Below are positions 14,818 to 22,676 of a stretch of 24,499 nucleotides of DNA, piece after piece; the first letter of the stretch is position 1, and the number at the start of each line of letters is the position of its first letter. Below the pieces are notes generated by a model. That model ran no database searches. It saw only the letters and a program-made list of their open reading frames with translations, and was not told the DNA's origin. The stretch is from Yinghuangia elevatio. GTDB taxonomy: Bacteria; Actinomycetota; Actinomycetes; Streptomycetales; Streptomycetaceae. The stretch covers positions 1 to 24,499 of the forward strand of contig NZ_JBEZFP010000136.1 of NCBI RefSeq assembly GCF_040649515.1, read 5' to 3'. The translations under genes and the position numbers were made by a program.

Positions 14818-14877
14818 AAGTCAGGTCCTGAACGACGGGCGGGAACCACAGGACCGGGACGGCAGGCCCCGAACCAC

Positions 14878-14921
14878 CACCCCGAGCCACCACCCCGAGC
14901 CACCGGAACCACCGGAACCAC
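14878..14921. repeat. Tandem repeats after the LysR gene
   Basis: CACCCCGAGCCAC occurs twice in tandem (14878-14890, 14891-14903), followed by CGGAACCAC twice (14904-14912, 14913-14921). It is noncoding, between the LysR stop and its terminator. No protein-coding role is apparent. Confidence 0.85.
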
Positions 14922-14938
14922 CGGGACCGGAAACCGCG

Positions 14939-14973
14939 ACGGCCCCGCCCTCGGGAGGCGAGGGCGGGGCCGT
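14939..14973. terminator. 14-bp hairpin between convergent LysR and SIS genes
   Basis: ACGGCCCCGCCCTC (14939-14952) pairs perfectly with 14960-14973 around a 7-base loop. It lies 122 bases after the LysR stop and 121 bases after the SIS-gene stop on the other strand, so it can act in both directions. A second, 18-bp perfect palindrome at 15060-15077 lies just before the SIS stop and may add to termination on the minus strand. Confidence 0.8.
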
Positions 14974-15093
14974 GATCGGCGTACTGGCCCGGCTGTCAGG
15001 CCGCCGGGCACTGCACAGCCCCGGCTACGCGGCGGCCAGGAGCACGACGCCTGGCCCGCGCACCCGGATCCGGGTGCCGGCACAGCATCCGGG

Positions 15094-16155
15094 TCAGTGC
15101 GTCTCGGTGACCTTGGCGAGCGCGCGGGGCGCGTCCGGGTCGAGGCCGCGGGCCATGGTGATCTCGTACGCCAGCAGTTGCAGCGGCAGGATCTCCAGGA
15201 TCGGCTGGACCTCCTCCGGCACCCCGGCCGGCAGCGCGAAGCCCGCGCTCGCCCGGGCCACCTGGTCGGCCTGGCCGACGACCATCAGGTCGGCGCCCCG
15301 GCCGCGCAGCCGTTCCAGGACCGGCTGGAGCGCCTCGCCGCCGCGCCCGTCCGGCACCACCGCGATGACCGGGCTGACGTTGTCGACCATGGCCAGCGGA
15401 CCGTGCAGCAGGTCCGCACCGGAGAACGGCTGGGCGGGGATGTAGCTGGTCTCCATGATCTTCAGGGCCGCCTCGCGGGCGGTCGGGTAGCCGTACCCGC
15501 GCGAGGTGATCACCAGGCGCTGCGCGAAGCGGTAGCGCTGCGCGAGCTCGGCGACCTCGGACCGCCGGGCGAGGATGTCCGCGGCGTACTCGGGCAGTCG
15601 GGCGGCGTCCGTCCCGTCACCGCCGCGCAGGCCCTCGACGAGGAGGTACAGCGCCAGCAGTTCGGCGGTGTACGTCTTCGTCGCCGGCAGCGCCTTCTCC
15701 GGTCCGGCCAGGACGTCGATGTGGAACTCGGACACCGCGGCGAGCGCCGAGTCGGCGTTGTTGGTGACGGCGAGGGTGATCGCGCCGGCCTTGCGGGCCG
15801 CCTCGGTGGAGGCGACCAGGTCCGGCGAGCCGCCCGACTGGCTGACCGTGACGACGAGGCAGTCGGTCAGGTCGGGCCGCGCGCCGTACGCGGTCGTCGT
15901 GGACATCGAGGTGAGCCCGGCGGGCCTGCCGAGCAGCACCTCGACCAGGTACTTCGCGTACAGCGCGGCGTTGTCGCTGGTGCCCCGCGCGGTGAGCAGC
16001 ACGAACCTCGGGCTGCGGGCGGCGACGGCGTCCGCGACCTCGCGGATGCGCGGCGCGCCTTCGGTCAGGATCCGGCGCAGTACCTCCGGCTGCTCGGCCG
16101 TCTCGGCGGACATGATCCCGCCGCGCGGCGTTGCGGCTTCGGTGCTCGCAGACAT
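15094..16155 (-). CDS. Two-SIS-domain sugar phosphate enzyme, probable GlcN-6-P deaminase (NagB-II/GlmS-isomerase-like)
   Basis: A 353-residue protein made of two SIS domains (about 38-170 and 200-340), homologous to the isomerase half of GlmS but without the N-terminal glutaminase. The first domain has RGTSDNAA at 57-64 and the phosphate-binding SQSGGSPD at 105-112; ALPATKTYTAE follows at 155-165. The second has TSRGYGYPTAREAALKIMET, with the catalytic-region Glu at 235, and LLHGPLAMVD. Proteins of this type include NagB-II deaminases, which turn GlcN-6-P into fructose-6-P and ammonia. In S. coelicolor, as I recall, the corresponding position holds a classical NagB, so a NagB-II role is likely. 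AgaS-like isomerase and GlmS-like activities are alternatives. Start ATG at 16155 has GGAAGG 11 bases upstream; ATG at residue 15 is possible. It lies 114 bases after nagZ. Confidence 0.75.
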   Translation of the reverse strand: MSASTEAATPRGGIMSAETAEQPEVLRRILTEGAPRIREVADAVAARSPRFVLLTARGTSDNAALYAKYLVEVLLGRPAGLTSMSTTTAYGARPDLTDCLVVTVSQSGGSPDLVASTEAARKAGAITLAVTNNADSALAAVSEFHIDVLAGPEKALPATKTYTAELLALYLLVEGLRGGDGTDAARLPEYAADILARRSEVAELAQRYRFAQRLVITSRGYGYPTAREAALKIMETSYIPAQPFSGADLLHGPLAMVDNVSPVIAVVPDGRGGEALQPVLERLRGRGADLMVVGQADQVARASAGFALPAGVPEEVQPILEILPLQLLAYEITMARGLDPDAPRALAKVTETH

Positions 16156-16269
16156 CGTTGTGGTGCCTTCCGTTGGTTCCCGGTTGGACAGCTCGGGTGG
16201 CCTGCCTCGGTGCGTTGCCCTGGGCGGACACCCCGGCGCGGAGCGCCTGGGCGGACGACCCCGGGCGGA

Positions 16270-17769
16270 CTACTCGGTGCCGACCGGGATCAGTCCGTCC
16301 AGGACCCGCCCGGTCAGTGTCTCCGCCGCGGCGATGCCGCACACCCGCGCGGCGCCGTGCGTGGCGATGCGGGTGAGGCCCTGCGCGTCGCCGTACGGGA
16401 GCCCCATCTCCACCACGACCGTGTCCGGCCGGACCGCGACGATGCCGGCCAGCATGTCGGCGGCGGCGACGTTGCGGTGCAGGTCGCGTACGACGACCAC
16501 GAGCTGCCGCCCGTCCGCCGCGGCGAGCTGCGTGTCGACCAGGCCGAAGGTGGTCATGCCCGGCCGCGCGACGGTCGTGCCGGGGACCGCCTGGGCCAGG
16601 TACGCCCCGACGCCCCACGGCGTCTCGTCGCCCACCGCGATGTTGGTCTGCGACGTCAGCTCCAGCACGTGGGCGGGAGCCGTCACCGGGGTGAGCGGGC
16701 CCTCGACGCGGACCGCGCGTCGGGCGGCCGCCAGGCCGACGGCGTGGTCCCCGGGCTCGCCGCCGCGGTTGGCGTGCTCGCGGGTCCACGCCGCGAGTTC
16801 CGCGACGCGGGCGGCGGCGTCGGCGAGGCGCTCCTCGGACAGCCGGCCCTCGCGGACCGCCGTGACGATCGCGTCGCGCAGCAGCAGGACGGTGCCCTCG
16901 TCGCACAGTCCGCCGCCGACGCAGACCGCGTCGACGCCCGCGGCGAGCGCGCGCACCGTGCCGTCGGCGATGCCGTAGGTGTCGGCGATGGCGCCCATCT
17001 CGATGCCGTCGGTCACGATGAGGCCCTGGAAGCCCATCTCCTCGCGGAGCAGGCCGGTCAGGATCGGGCGGCTGAGCGTCGCGGGGTACTCGGCGTCGTA
17101 GGCCGGCAGCACGATGTGCGCGGACATGACGGCCTTGGCCCCGGCCGCGACCGCGGCACGGAACGGCACCAGGTCGCGGGCGGCGAGCAGTTCGCGCGAC
17201 GCGTCGACGCGGGGCAGCCCGAGGTGGGAGTCGACGGCGGTGTCGCCGTGGCCCGGGAAGTGCTTGACGCAGGCGGCGACGCCGGTGGCCTGGAGGCCCT
17301 CGACGTACGCCACGGTGTGCCGGGCCACCAGCTCCGGGTCGGCGCCGAAGGAGCGCACGCCGATGACCGGGTTGTCGGGGTTGGCGTTGACGTCCGCGTC
17401 CGGCGCCCAGTCGAAGTTGACGCCGCAGCGGGCCAGGTCGCGGCCCAGCCCGGTGGCCACGGCCCGGGTGAGGTCGGTGTCGTCGACGGCTCCGAGGGCG
17501 AGGTTGCCGGGCCAGGAGCTGCCCTGGCGTACCTCGAGGCGGGTGACGTCGCCGCCTTCCTCGTCGATGGCGACGAGGATGTCGTCGCGTTCCTTGCGCA
17601 GCGTCGCGGTGAGTGCCGCGAGCTGCTCGGGCGACTGCACGTTGCGGCCGAACAGGCCGACGGAGCCGAGTCCGTCGGCGACGTGGCGGCGCAGCCAGTC
17701 GGGGGCGGTCAGGCCGGCGAAGCCGGGCTGCAGGACGGCCAGCGCGAGGCGGTCGAGCTCCTGGGACAT
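16270..17769 (-). CDS. nagZ: Beta-N-acetylglucosaminidase, glycoside hydrolase family 3 (NagZ/DasD)
   Basis: A 499-residue family 3 hydrolase without a signal peptide, so cytoplasmic. It cleaves terminal GlcNAc from imported chitin oligomers. The NagZ signature KHFPGHGDTAVDSH is at 169-182 and includes the His-Asp pair used as acid/base. The nucleophile is Asp254 in VTDGIEMGA. The catalytic barrel covers about 1-340; the remaining 160 residues form the extra C-terminal domain seen in longer actinobacterial members. Start ATG at 17769 lies five bases after the dasC stop, with AGGG upstream, so it is co-transcribed with dasABC. This matches the dasD position in S. coelicolor. NagZ-type enzymes also act in peptidoglycan recycling, which cannot be excluded. 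Confidence 0.92.
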   Translation of the reverse strand: MSQELDRLALAVLQPGFAGLTAPDWLRRHVADGLGSVGLFGRNVQSPEQLAALTATLRKERDDILVAIDEEGGDVTRLEVRQGSSWPGNLALGAVDDTDLTRAVATGLGRDLARCGVNFDWAPDADVNANPDNPVIGVRSFGADPELVARHTVAYVEGLQATGVAACVKHFPGHGDTAVDSHLGLPRVDASRELLAARDLVPFRAAVAAGAKAVMSAHIVLPAYDAEYPATLSRPILTGLLREEMGFQGLIVTDGIEMGAIADTYGIADGTVRALAAGVDAVCVGGGLCDEGTVLLLRDAIVTAVREGRLSEERLADAAARVAELAAWTREHANRGGEPGDHAVGLAAARRAVRVEGPLTPVTAPAHVLELTSQTNIAVGDETPWGVGAYLAQAVPGTTVARPGMTTFGLVDTQLAAADGRQLVVVVRDLHRNVAAADMLAGIVAVRPDTVVVEMGLPYGDAQGLTRIATHGAARVCGIAAAETLTGRVLDGLIPVGTE

Positions 17770-17774
17770 CGTGC

Positions 17775-18617
17775 TCAGCCCTTCACCGCACCGGACGTGA
17801 GCCCGCCGGTGACTCTGCCTTGCAGGACCAGGAAAATGAGCAGGACGGGCAGCATGAACAGAGTCGCCGCCGCCATGGTGGCGCCCCAGTCGACGGTCAG
17901 GCCGTTGCTGAACTCGTTGAGCCACGCGGGCAGGGTGTCCTGCTTGGGGTCGCTGAACAGCAGCGTGTTGGCGAACGCGAACTCGTTCCACGCGGTGATG
18001 AAGCCGAACAGCGAGGTGGACAGCAGCCCCGGGGCGAGCAGCGGGAACACCACGCGGCGGAAGGCACCGAAGCGCGTACAGCCGTCCACGCGGGCGGCCT
18101 CCTCCAGCTCGACCGGGATGTTCGCGAGGAATCCGCGCAGCGTCACGATCGAGAACGGCAGCGTCATCACGAAGTAGATCGCGGTCAGGAACGGCAGCGA
18201 GTTGAGCATCTCCTGGTCGCGGCCGATCAGGAACATCGGGATGATCAGCGCCTCCCACGGCGCCATCTGCGCGATGAAGACCATGAGGATGAAGGGCGCG
18301 CGGCCCTTCCACTGCATGCGCGCGACGGCGAACGCGGAGAAGCACGCGACGATCAGCGCCAGGCCCACGCCGCCGACGGCGACCATCAGGCTGTTGCCCC
18401 AGAAGTTCCAGAAGTTCTCGATGTCGACGGCACTCTTGAAGTTGTCGAAGGTGACCGAGCTGGGCAGGAACTTCGGGGTGTCGGAGCCGATGTCCTTGGC
18501 CGGCCGGAAGGCGGTCAGGACCATCCAGTACACCGGGAAGATCATCACCACGAAGACGATGAGTGCGGCGATGTTGAGCGGGACCCGCTTGAGGACTCGC
18601 GACTTCAGGGGCGTCAC
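17775..18617 (-). CDS. dasC: ABC transporter permease DasC (chitooligosaccharide uptake)
   Basis: A 280-residue inner-membrane permease of the CUT1 sugar family (MalG type) with six hydrophobic segments, the first at about 12-32. The cytoplasmic EAA loop reads ELEEAARVDGCTRFGAFRRV followed by FPLLAP, where the ATPase docks. GTG at 18617 overlaps the dasB stop (GTGA), so the two permeases are coupled and presumably made in equal amounts. nagZ follows after five bases. The partner ATPase is not in this window. In S. coelicolor the shared ATPase MsiK powers DasABC. Confidence 0.93.
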   Translation of the reverse strand: MTPLKSRVLKRVPLNIAALIVFVVMIFPVYWMVLTAFRPAKDIGSDTPKFLPSSVTFDNFKSAVDIENFWNFWGNSLMVAVGGVGLALIVACFSAFAVARMQWKGRAPFILMVFIAQMAPWEALIIPMFLIGRDQEMLNSLPFLTAIYFVMTLPFSIVTLRGFLANIPVELEEAARVDGCTRFGAFRRVVFPLLAPGLLSTSLFGFITAWNEFAFANTLLFSDPKQDTLPAWLNEFSNGLTVDWGATMAAATLFMLPVLLIFLVLQGRVTGGLTSGAVKG

Positions 18618-19627
18618 TTGTCGGCCTCCCGCTCCTGCTTGAACAACTGACGGAAGTAGAAGACGAGCATCGCCGCGAGGATCAGGACGGTGACCGTCGA
18701 GATCGCGCCCGCGACGCCGTAGCGCTTGAGCTGCATGCCGGTCTGGTACGCGTACACCGGCAGCGTCGCGACGTCGGCGAGCGGGCCGTTCTGCCCGGCG
18801 ATCGCCCAGATCTGCGCGAAGCACTTGAAGATCCAGATCACTTCGAGCGAGGTGACCAGCAGGAAGAGCGGGCGCAGCATCGGGAAGGTGATGGACGTGA
18901 AGATCCGCACCGGGCCCGCGCCGTCGAGGCGTGCCGACTCGTACACCTCGTCGGGGACCGTGGTCAGACCCGCGTAGATGGTCAGCGTCGCGAACGGGAT
19001 CGACTGCCAGACGATCAGCAGGATGATCACGGTCATCGTCGACTTGCCGTCGGCGAACCACGTGTAGTTGTCGAACGAGTCGAAGCCGAGCTTGACCAGC
19101 AGGTAGTTGGCGACGCCGTTGTCCGAGCGGAACATCCACTTGAAGACCGTGGTGGCGGCGATGATCGGCATCGCCCACGCGCACACCAGGCTGGTGAGGA
19201 CGACGATGCGCATGGCCTTGCCGAGCTTGGTCAGCATCAGCGCGATCAGCGTGGAGATCACCATGATGGAGACCACGGTGATGCCGGTGAACCAGAAGCT
19301 CCGCCAGGTGACCCGCCAGAACTCGCCGTCCTGGAGGATCTCCTTGAAGTTGTCCAGCCCGATCCACTTGCCGGACAGGCCGAGCGTGAAGTCGCGGCGG
19401 CCGTACTCCTTGAAGCCGAGGATCGCGTTCTTGATCACCGGGTAGAGCAGCAGGAAGAGGACGCCGAGGATCGCCGGGGCGACCATCAGGTACGGACTGA
19501 CGAGCTGAAGTGGTCCGCGTCTGCGGCGTGGGCGCTTGTGAGAGCCGGTCCCACCCGCCGGGGGGTCTGTCATCCGCGGAGGCTGCGTGGGCGTCGCGAC
19601 CACCGCGTCGGCCTTGGAGGCTGACAC
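18614..19627 (-). CDS. dasB: ABC transporter permease DasB (chitooligosaccharide uptake)
   Basis: A 337-residue CUT1-family permease (MalF type). Residues 1-38 are a cytoplasmic tail with a basic patch (KRPRRRRG), followed by six hydrophobic segments starting near residue 45. The EAA loop reads EVYESARLDGAGPVRIFTSI followed by TFPMLRP. Start GTG at 19627 has GGAAGG about six bases upstream. It lies 123 bases downstream of dasA across a strong hairpin, and its stop overlaps the dasC start. With DasA and DasC it forms the importer for N,N'-diacetylchitobiose and related oligomers; specificity is inferred from the locus. Confidence 0.93.
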   Translation of the reverse strand: MSASKADAVVATPTQPPRMTDPPAGGTGSHKRPRRRRGPLQLVSPYLMVAPAILGVLFLLLYPVIKNAILGFKEYGRRDFTLGLSGKWIGLDNFKEILQDGEFWRVTWRSFWFTGITVVSIMVISTLIALMLTKLGKAMRIVVLTSLVCAWAMPIIAATTVFKWMFRSDNGVANYLLVKLGFDSFDNYTWFADGKSTMTVIILLIVWQSIPFATLTIYAGLTTVPDEVYESARLDGAGPVRIFTSITFPMLRPLFLLVTSLEVIWIFKCFAQIWAIAGQNGPLADVATLPVYAYQTGMQLKRYGVAGAISTVTVLILAAMLVFYFRQLFKQEREADK

Positions 19628-19667
19628 AGGTGCCTTCCCGTCGTTCGGTGTCGGTAATCGGGCCGGA

Positions 19668-19701
19668 GCCGGTCCCGACGGGACTTCCCGTCGGGACCGG
19701 C
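19668..19701 (-). terminator. 15-bp intercistronic hairpin between dasA and dasB
   Basis: Bases 19668-19682 pair perfectly with 19687-19701 around the loop ACTT. Such hairpins after binding-protein genes commonly cause partial termination or protect the 3' end of the binding-protein message, giving more binding protein than permease. The same role is inferred here. Confidence 0.75.
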
Positions 19702-19750
19702 CACGTGGTGCTGGTGAGCCGATCGGATCGGCGGACGATCCGAGTCGGGA

Positions 19751-21049
19751 TCAGCTCTTGGTGTTGAGCACCTTCGCGATGGCTTCGTCGGCCTTCTTGC
19801 CCTCGGAGTCGGGGTTGCCTCCGACCAGCACGGCGGTCAGGTACGCCTTGATCGGGTTCGACTCCTCGACCGCGGCCCAGTTGGTGGTGACCGTCGCGGG
19901 GATGACGAAGCCCTTCTGCGCGCCCAGGGCCTGGGCCTGCGCACCCGGGACACCCTCGAGCGCGGTCACCTGGGTGGTCTTGCTCGGCACGTACACCAGC
20001 GCCTTGGCGAGCTTGACCTGCATCTCGTCGCTGTTGAACAGCTTGACGGCGTCGTACGCCAGCTCCTTGTTCTTCGACTTCTCCGGTATGAAGAGGTCCG
20101 AGCCGCCGGTCAGGGTCGCACCCGGGGCCGACGCGTCCTTGCCCGGGATCGGGAAGTAGTCGTACTGGTCCTTGAGCGCCGGGTTGTTCTTGACGACCGT
20201 GTCGAGCTCACCCGGGACGGCGATGAACTGCGCGATCTTGCCGCCGGCCGCGGCGACGGTCTCGGGCTGGGTCTTCTCGTCCGAGTCCTTCGGGCCCTTG
20301 CCGTTGGCGGCGAGGTCCTTGTAGAAGTTCACGGCGGCGGCGCCCTGCGGCGTGCCGACGTTGGACTTCCACTTGTCGCCGTCCTTCGTGGTGAGGTCGA
20401 TGCCCTCGTCCTTCAGGAGGCCGGCGTAGAAGTACCAGTTCTGACCCGGCAGGTAGATGCCCTGCTGGTCGCCGGTGTTGAGCTTCTTGCTGATCTCCAG
20501 CCACTCGGCCCGCGTCTTCGGCGGCTGGACGCCGGCGGCGGCGAACGCCGCCTTGTTGTAGATCACGACGCGGTTGGCGGCGTAGAACGGAACGCCGTAC
20601 TGCTTGCCGTCGAGCTTGCCGGGGCCGGCCAGACCGGGGATCCAGTCCTTGCCGCCGAGCTCGTCGACCTTGTCGGTGAGGTCCATGACGCCGCCCGAGG
20701 CCGCGTAGCCCGCGATCTGGGTGTTGCCGGCCTCGACGATGTCGGGGGCGTCGTTGCTGGCGAGGGCGGCGGTGATCTTCTCACCGATGCCGTTCCACTG
20801 CTGGACCTGGATGTCGACGGTGGAGCCCGGGTGGTCCGCCTCGAACTTGGCCTTGAAGGCGGTGTTGAACTCGTCGTTCGTCGACCCCTTCATGACCCAG
20901 ATGGTGACCTTCCCGGTCTTGCCCGCGGCCGCGGGGGCACTGCCCGACGCTGCCGGCTTGTCCTTGTCACCGCTGTCCGAGCTGCCGCAGGCGGCAACGC
21001 CGGTGAGCGCCGCCGCGACACCCGCCGCGACGAAGAGACGACGCTTCAC
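19751..21049 (-). CDS. dasA: Extracellular sugar-binding lipoprotein DasA
   Basis: A 432-residue solute-binding protein of the CUT1 family. The N-terminus (MKRRLFVAAGVAAALTGVAAC) is a lipoprotein signal peptide with lipobox VAAC, and Cys21 is the lipid-attached residue. A Ser/Asp/Ala-rich linker follows, then the type 1 binding-protein fold beginning KVTIWVMKGS near residue 47. Conserved stretches include PDIVEAGNTQIAGYA and GVPFYAANRVVIYNK. By locus it is DasA, the chitobiose-binding protein; its sequence seems fairly divergent from the S. coelicolor protein as I recall it, so ligand preference may differ. GTG at 21049 follows AGGAGG by five bases. Two DasR-type operators lie 145-182 bases upstream. 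Confidence 0.9.
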   Translation of the reverse strand: MKRRLFVAAGVAAALTGVAACGSSDSGDKDKPAASGSAPAAAGKTGKVTIWVMKGSTNDEFNTAFKAKFEADHPGSTVDIQVQQWNGIGEKITAALASNDAPDIVEAGNTQIAGYAASGGVMDLTDKVDELGGKDWIPGLAGPGKLDGKQYGVPFYAANRVVIYNKAAFAAAGVQPPKTRAEWLEISKKLNTGDQQGIYLPGQNWYFYAGLLKDEGIDLTTKDGDKWKSNVGTPQGAAAVNFYKDLAANGKGPKDSDEKTQPETVAAAGGKIAQFIAVPGELDTVVKNNPALKDQYDYFPIPGKDASAPGATLTGGSDLFIPEKSKNKELAYDAVKLFNSDEMQVKLAKALVYVPSKTTQVTALEGVPGAQAQALGAQKGFVIPATVTTNWAAVEESNPIKAYLTAVLVGGNPDSEGKKADEAIAKVLNTKS

Positions 21050-21193
21050 ACCATCCTCCTCAGGATGTTTGGTACCGCTGCCGTGGGTTTCGCGTTTCCC
21101 CGCTTCAGACCCGTCGTGAGGGACCGGGCCTTCAGGATCCGCCTGGGGGGAAGGTGCTTTGCGAACCTGGACGAGGGTTGCGCGGTGACCACC

Positions 21194-21231
21194 AATGGTT
21201 TAGACCATTCCGGAGGTTGGCATAGACCAAT
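21194..21231. promoter_or_regulatory. Two DasR-type operators (dre) between dasA and dasR
   Basis: AATGGTTTAGACCATT (21194-21209) matches the DasR consensus ACTGGTCTAGACCAGT at 13 of 16 positions and is almost a perfect palindrome. GTTGGCATAGACCAAT (21216-21231) matches at 11 of 16. Their centres are 22 bases apart, about two helical turns. They sit 145 bases from dasA and 147 from dasR, so they can govern both divergent genes. Confidence 0.87.
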
Positions 21232-21377
21232 TGGGGTGTCAAGGTTCCGCAGAAGACCTGCGGGCAGCCGTTACCCGACCGACATCTGAGCCGTGGTCCG
21301 CGCTGATCCGTGCGGCCCGTCACCCGTGCCGGTCCGGTCGTGCCACGATGGGGACCGAACGTGTCAGGAGGGCACAG

Positions 21378-22193
21378 GTGACGGCGGAACAAGGGGCGAC
21401 CGCGATGGCGGCGGCGCCGAACGAACAGGACGCCGGCAACCCGGAGAGCGTGACGGGCGGGGACCCGGCCGCCGAGGGGGCCGCGCGCGAGCCGAAGTAC
21501 TACCGACTCAAGAAGCACCTGCAGGAGCTGACCCAGACGCAGCCCCCCGGCACGCCCGTGCCGCCGGAGCGCACGTTGGCCGGGGAGTTCGACATCTCGC
21601 GGACCACGGTCCGCCAGGCCCTCCAGGAACTGGTGATCGAAGGGCGCCTGGAACGCATCCAGGGGCGCGGCACTTTCGTCGCCAAGCCGAAGGTCGCACA
21701 AAGCCTCCAGCTCACCTCGTACACCGAGGACATGCGGGCCCAGGGTCTGGAGCCCACCTCCCGTCTGATCGACATCGGCTACGTCTCCGCCGACGACCAG
21801 TTGGCCGAACGGCTCGCCATCAAGCCCGGCAACCGGGTGCTGCGCATCGAGCGCCTGCGGCTGGCCAACGCCGAGCCCATGGCGATCGAGACGACGCACC
21901 TGTCCACCAAGCGCTTCCCGTCGCTGCGCCGCACGCTCGACCGGTACACGTCGCTGTACACGGCCCTCGGCGAGGCGTACGACGTACATCTGGCCGAGGC
22001 GGAGGAGACCATCGAGACCGCCCTCGCCAACCCTCGTGAGGCGGGGCTGCTCTCCACCGACGTCGGCATGCCGCTCCTGCTCCTGTCGCGGCACAGCTTC
22101 GACACGTCCGGGGAACCCGTGGAGTGGGTCCGCTCGGTCTACCGAGGCGACCGCTACAAGTTCGTCGCGCGCCTGCAGCGTCCCCAAGGATGA
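21378..22193 (+). CDS. dasR: GntR/HutC-family repressor DasR
   Basis: A 271-residue HutC-subfamily regulator. Residues 1-37 are a variable Ala/Glu/Gly-rich tail. The winged helix-turn-helix (38-105) contains PKYYRLKKHL, ERTLAGEFDISRTTVRQALQ as the DNA-reading part, and ERIQGRGTFVAKPK as the wing. The UTRA effector domain (about 110-268) has LTSYTEDMRAQGLEPTS, AEAEETIETAL and VEWVRSVYRGDRYKFVARL. It is near-identical in these blocks to S. coelicolor DasR, the global aminosugar sensor that is released from DNA by GlcN-6-P and represses chitin use, GlcNAc uptake and antibiotic regulators. GTG at 21378 has AGGAGG six bases upstream; ATG at residue 10 is possible. Operators for it lie before dasA and nagA in this window. 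Confidence 0.96.
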   Translation: MTAEQGATAMAAAPNEQDAGNPESVTGGDPAAEGAAREPKYYRLKKHLQELTQTQPPGTPVPPERTLAGEFDISRTTVRQALQELVIEGRLERIQGRGTFVAKPKVAQSLQLTSYTEDMRAQGLEPTSRLIDIGYVSADDQLAERLAIKPGNRVLRIERLRLANAEPMAIETTHLSTKRFPSLRRTLDRYTSLYTALGEAYDVHLAEAEETIETALANPREAGLLSTDVGMPLLLLSRHSFDTSGEPVEWVRSVYRGDRYKFVARLQRPQG

Positions 22194-22246
22194 CACGGGA
22201 CCACCCCAAACGGACATAAACCCTGCTTAAGGGACGATCAAGCCGT

Positions 22247-22260
22247 GTGACACGTGTCAC
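22247..22260. promoter_or_regulatory. 14-bp perfect palindrome downstream of dasR
   Basis: GTGACACGTGTCAC is perfectly self-complementary with a CACGTG core. It lies 54 bases after dasR and 417 before bioD. It does not resemble the DasR operator. It could be an operator for an unidentified regulator. As an RNA hairpin it would be too short in the loop to be a good terminator. Confidence 0.4.
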
Positions 22261-22270
22261 CGCGGCACTC

Positions 22271-22294
22271 ATGCGGCACGTCATGCGGCACGTC
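22271..22294. repeat. 12-base tandem duplication
   Basis: ATGCGGCACGTC occurs twice with no gap (22271-22282, 22283-22294), followed by a partial CACGTC at 22296-22300. It is noncoding, near the palindrome at 22247. Confidence 0.85.
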
Positions 22295-22371
22295 CACGTC
22301 TACCTGTCCGCCGCAGCGGTGCCGCGGGGTGGCCGAAAAGTGCGGTGCCGGGAAGCCGCAAGCCCGGCGGC

Positions 22372-22419
22372 CACGGTGGCCGGAAAACACGGTCACCGGA
22401 AAACACGGCGGCCGGGACA
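22372..22419. repeat. Three 16-base tandem units
   Basis: CACGGTGGCCGGAAAA, CACGGTCACCGGAAAA and CACGGCGGCCGGGACA lie end to end. The first two differ at two positions; the third is more diverged and doubles as the left arm of the following hairpin. Confidence 0.85.
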
Positions 22420-22450
22420 GGCGGCTGCTTGCTTCCGCCGGTCCCGGCCG
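22409..22450. terminator. Interrupted hairpin, possible dasR terminator
   Basis: CGGCCGGGAC (22409-22418) pairs with 22441-22450. After one A-G mismatch, GGCGG (22420-22424) pairs with CCGCC (22435-22439), leaving a 10-base loop. It is 215 bases beyond dasR and is the best terminator candidate before bioD. Confidence 0.6.
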
Positions 22451-22604
22451 TGCCTCGGAGAAATTGCCGTTCACTCCGACGCCTGTGCGGAGGCCGCGGG
22501 TCGCGTGCTCGCACCGGACCCACCGCCGGTGCGGGCTCCACGCCCGCCCCCGATGCTCCCCCGCGACCCGCCCGCGGCACCCGGGCCGCTAGTCCGCACT
22601 GCAC

Positions 22605-22641
22605 GGGACCTTGGTCCCGGAACGCGCCGTGGGACCTTGGT
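22605..22641. promoter_or_regulatory. Direct repeat upstream of bioD, one copy palindromic
   Basis: GGGACCTTGGT occurs at 22605-22615 and 22631-22641, starts 26 bases apart. In the first copy it extends to the inverted repeat GGGACC-TT-GGTCCC (22605-22618); in the second the right arm is degenerate. It lies just before the bioD promoter candidate, where a regulator of biotin synthesis would bind. It does not match the BioQ-type operator pattern I know. Confidence 0.4.
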
Positions 22642-22676
22642 GCGGGGCACGGCCGCGCGGGACTTAGGCTCTCGAC

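Larger units (their letters stand above)
22194..22676. other. 483-base noncoding gap between dasR and bioD, rich in repeats and palindromes
   Basis: No gene is called. Contents in order: a 14-bp perfect palindrome GTGACACGTGTCAC (22247-22260); a 12-base tandem duplication ATGCGGCACGTC (22271-22294); three 16-base tandem units (22372-22419); a terminator-like hairpin (22409-22450); a direct repeat GGGACCTTGGT (22605-22615, 22631-22641); and a -10-like TAGGCT before bioD (22665-22670). Long open frames cross it on both strands but are Arg/Pro-rich shadows. Confidence 0.6.

Noticed and set aside
15097..18177. 1026-residue open frame on the + strand
   Set aside because: It is antisense to the SIS gene, nagZ and dasC, and its Arg/Gly/Val/His-rich product is the usual shadow of GC-rich codons.
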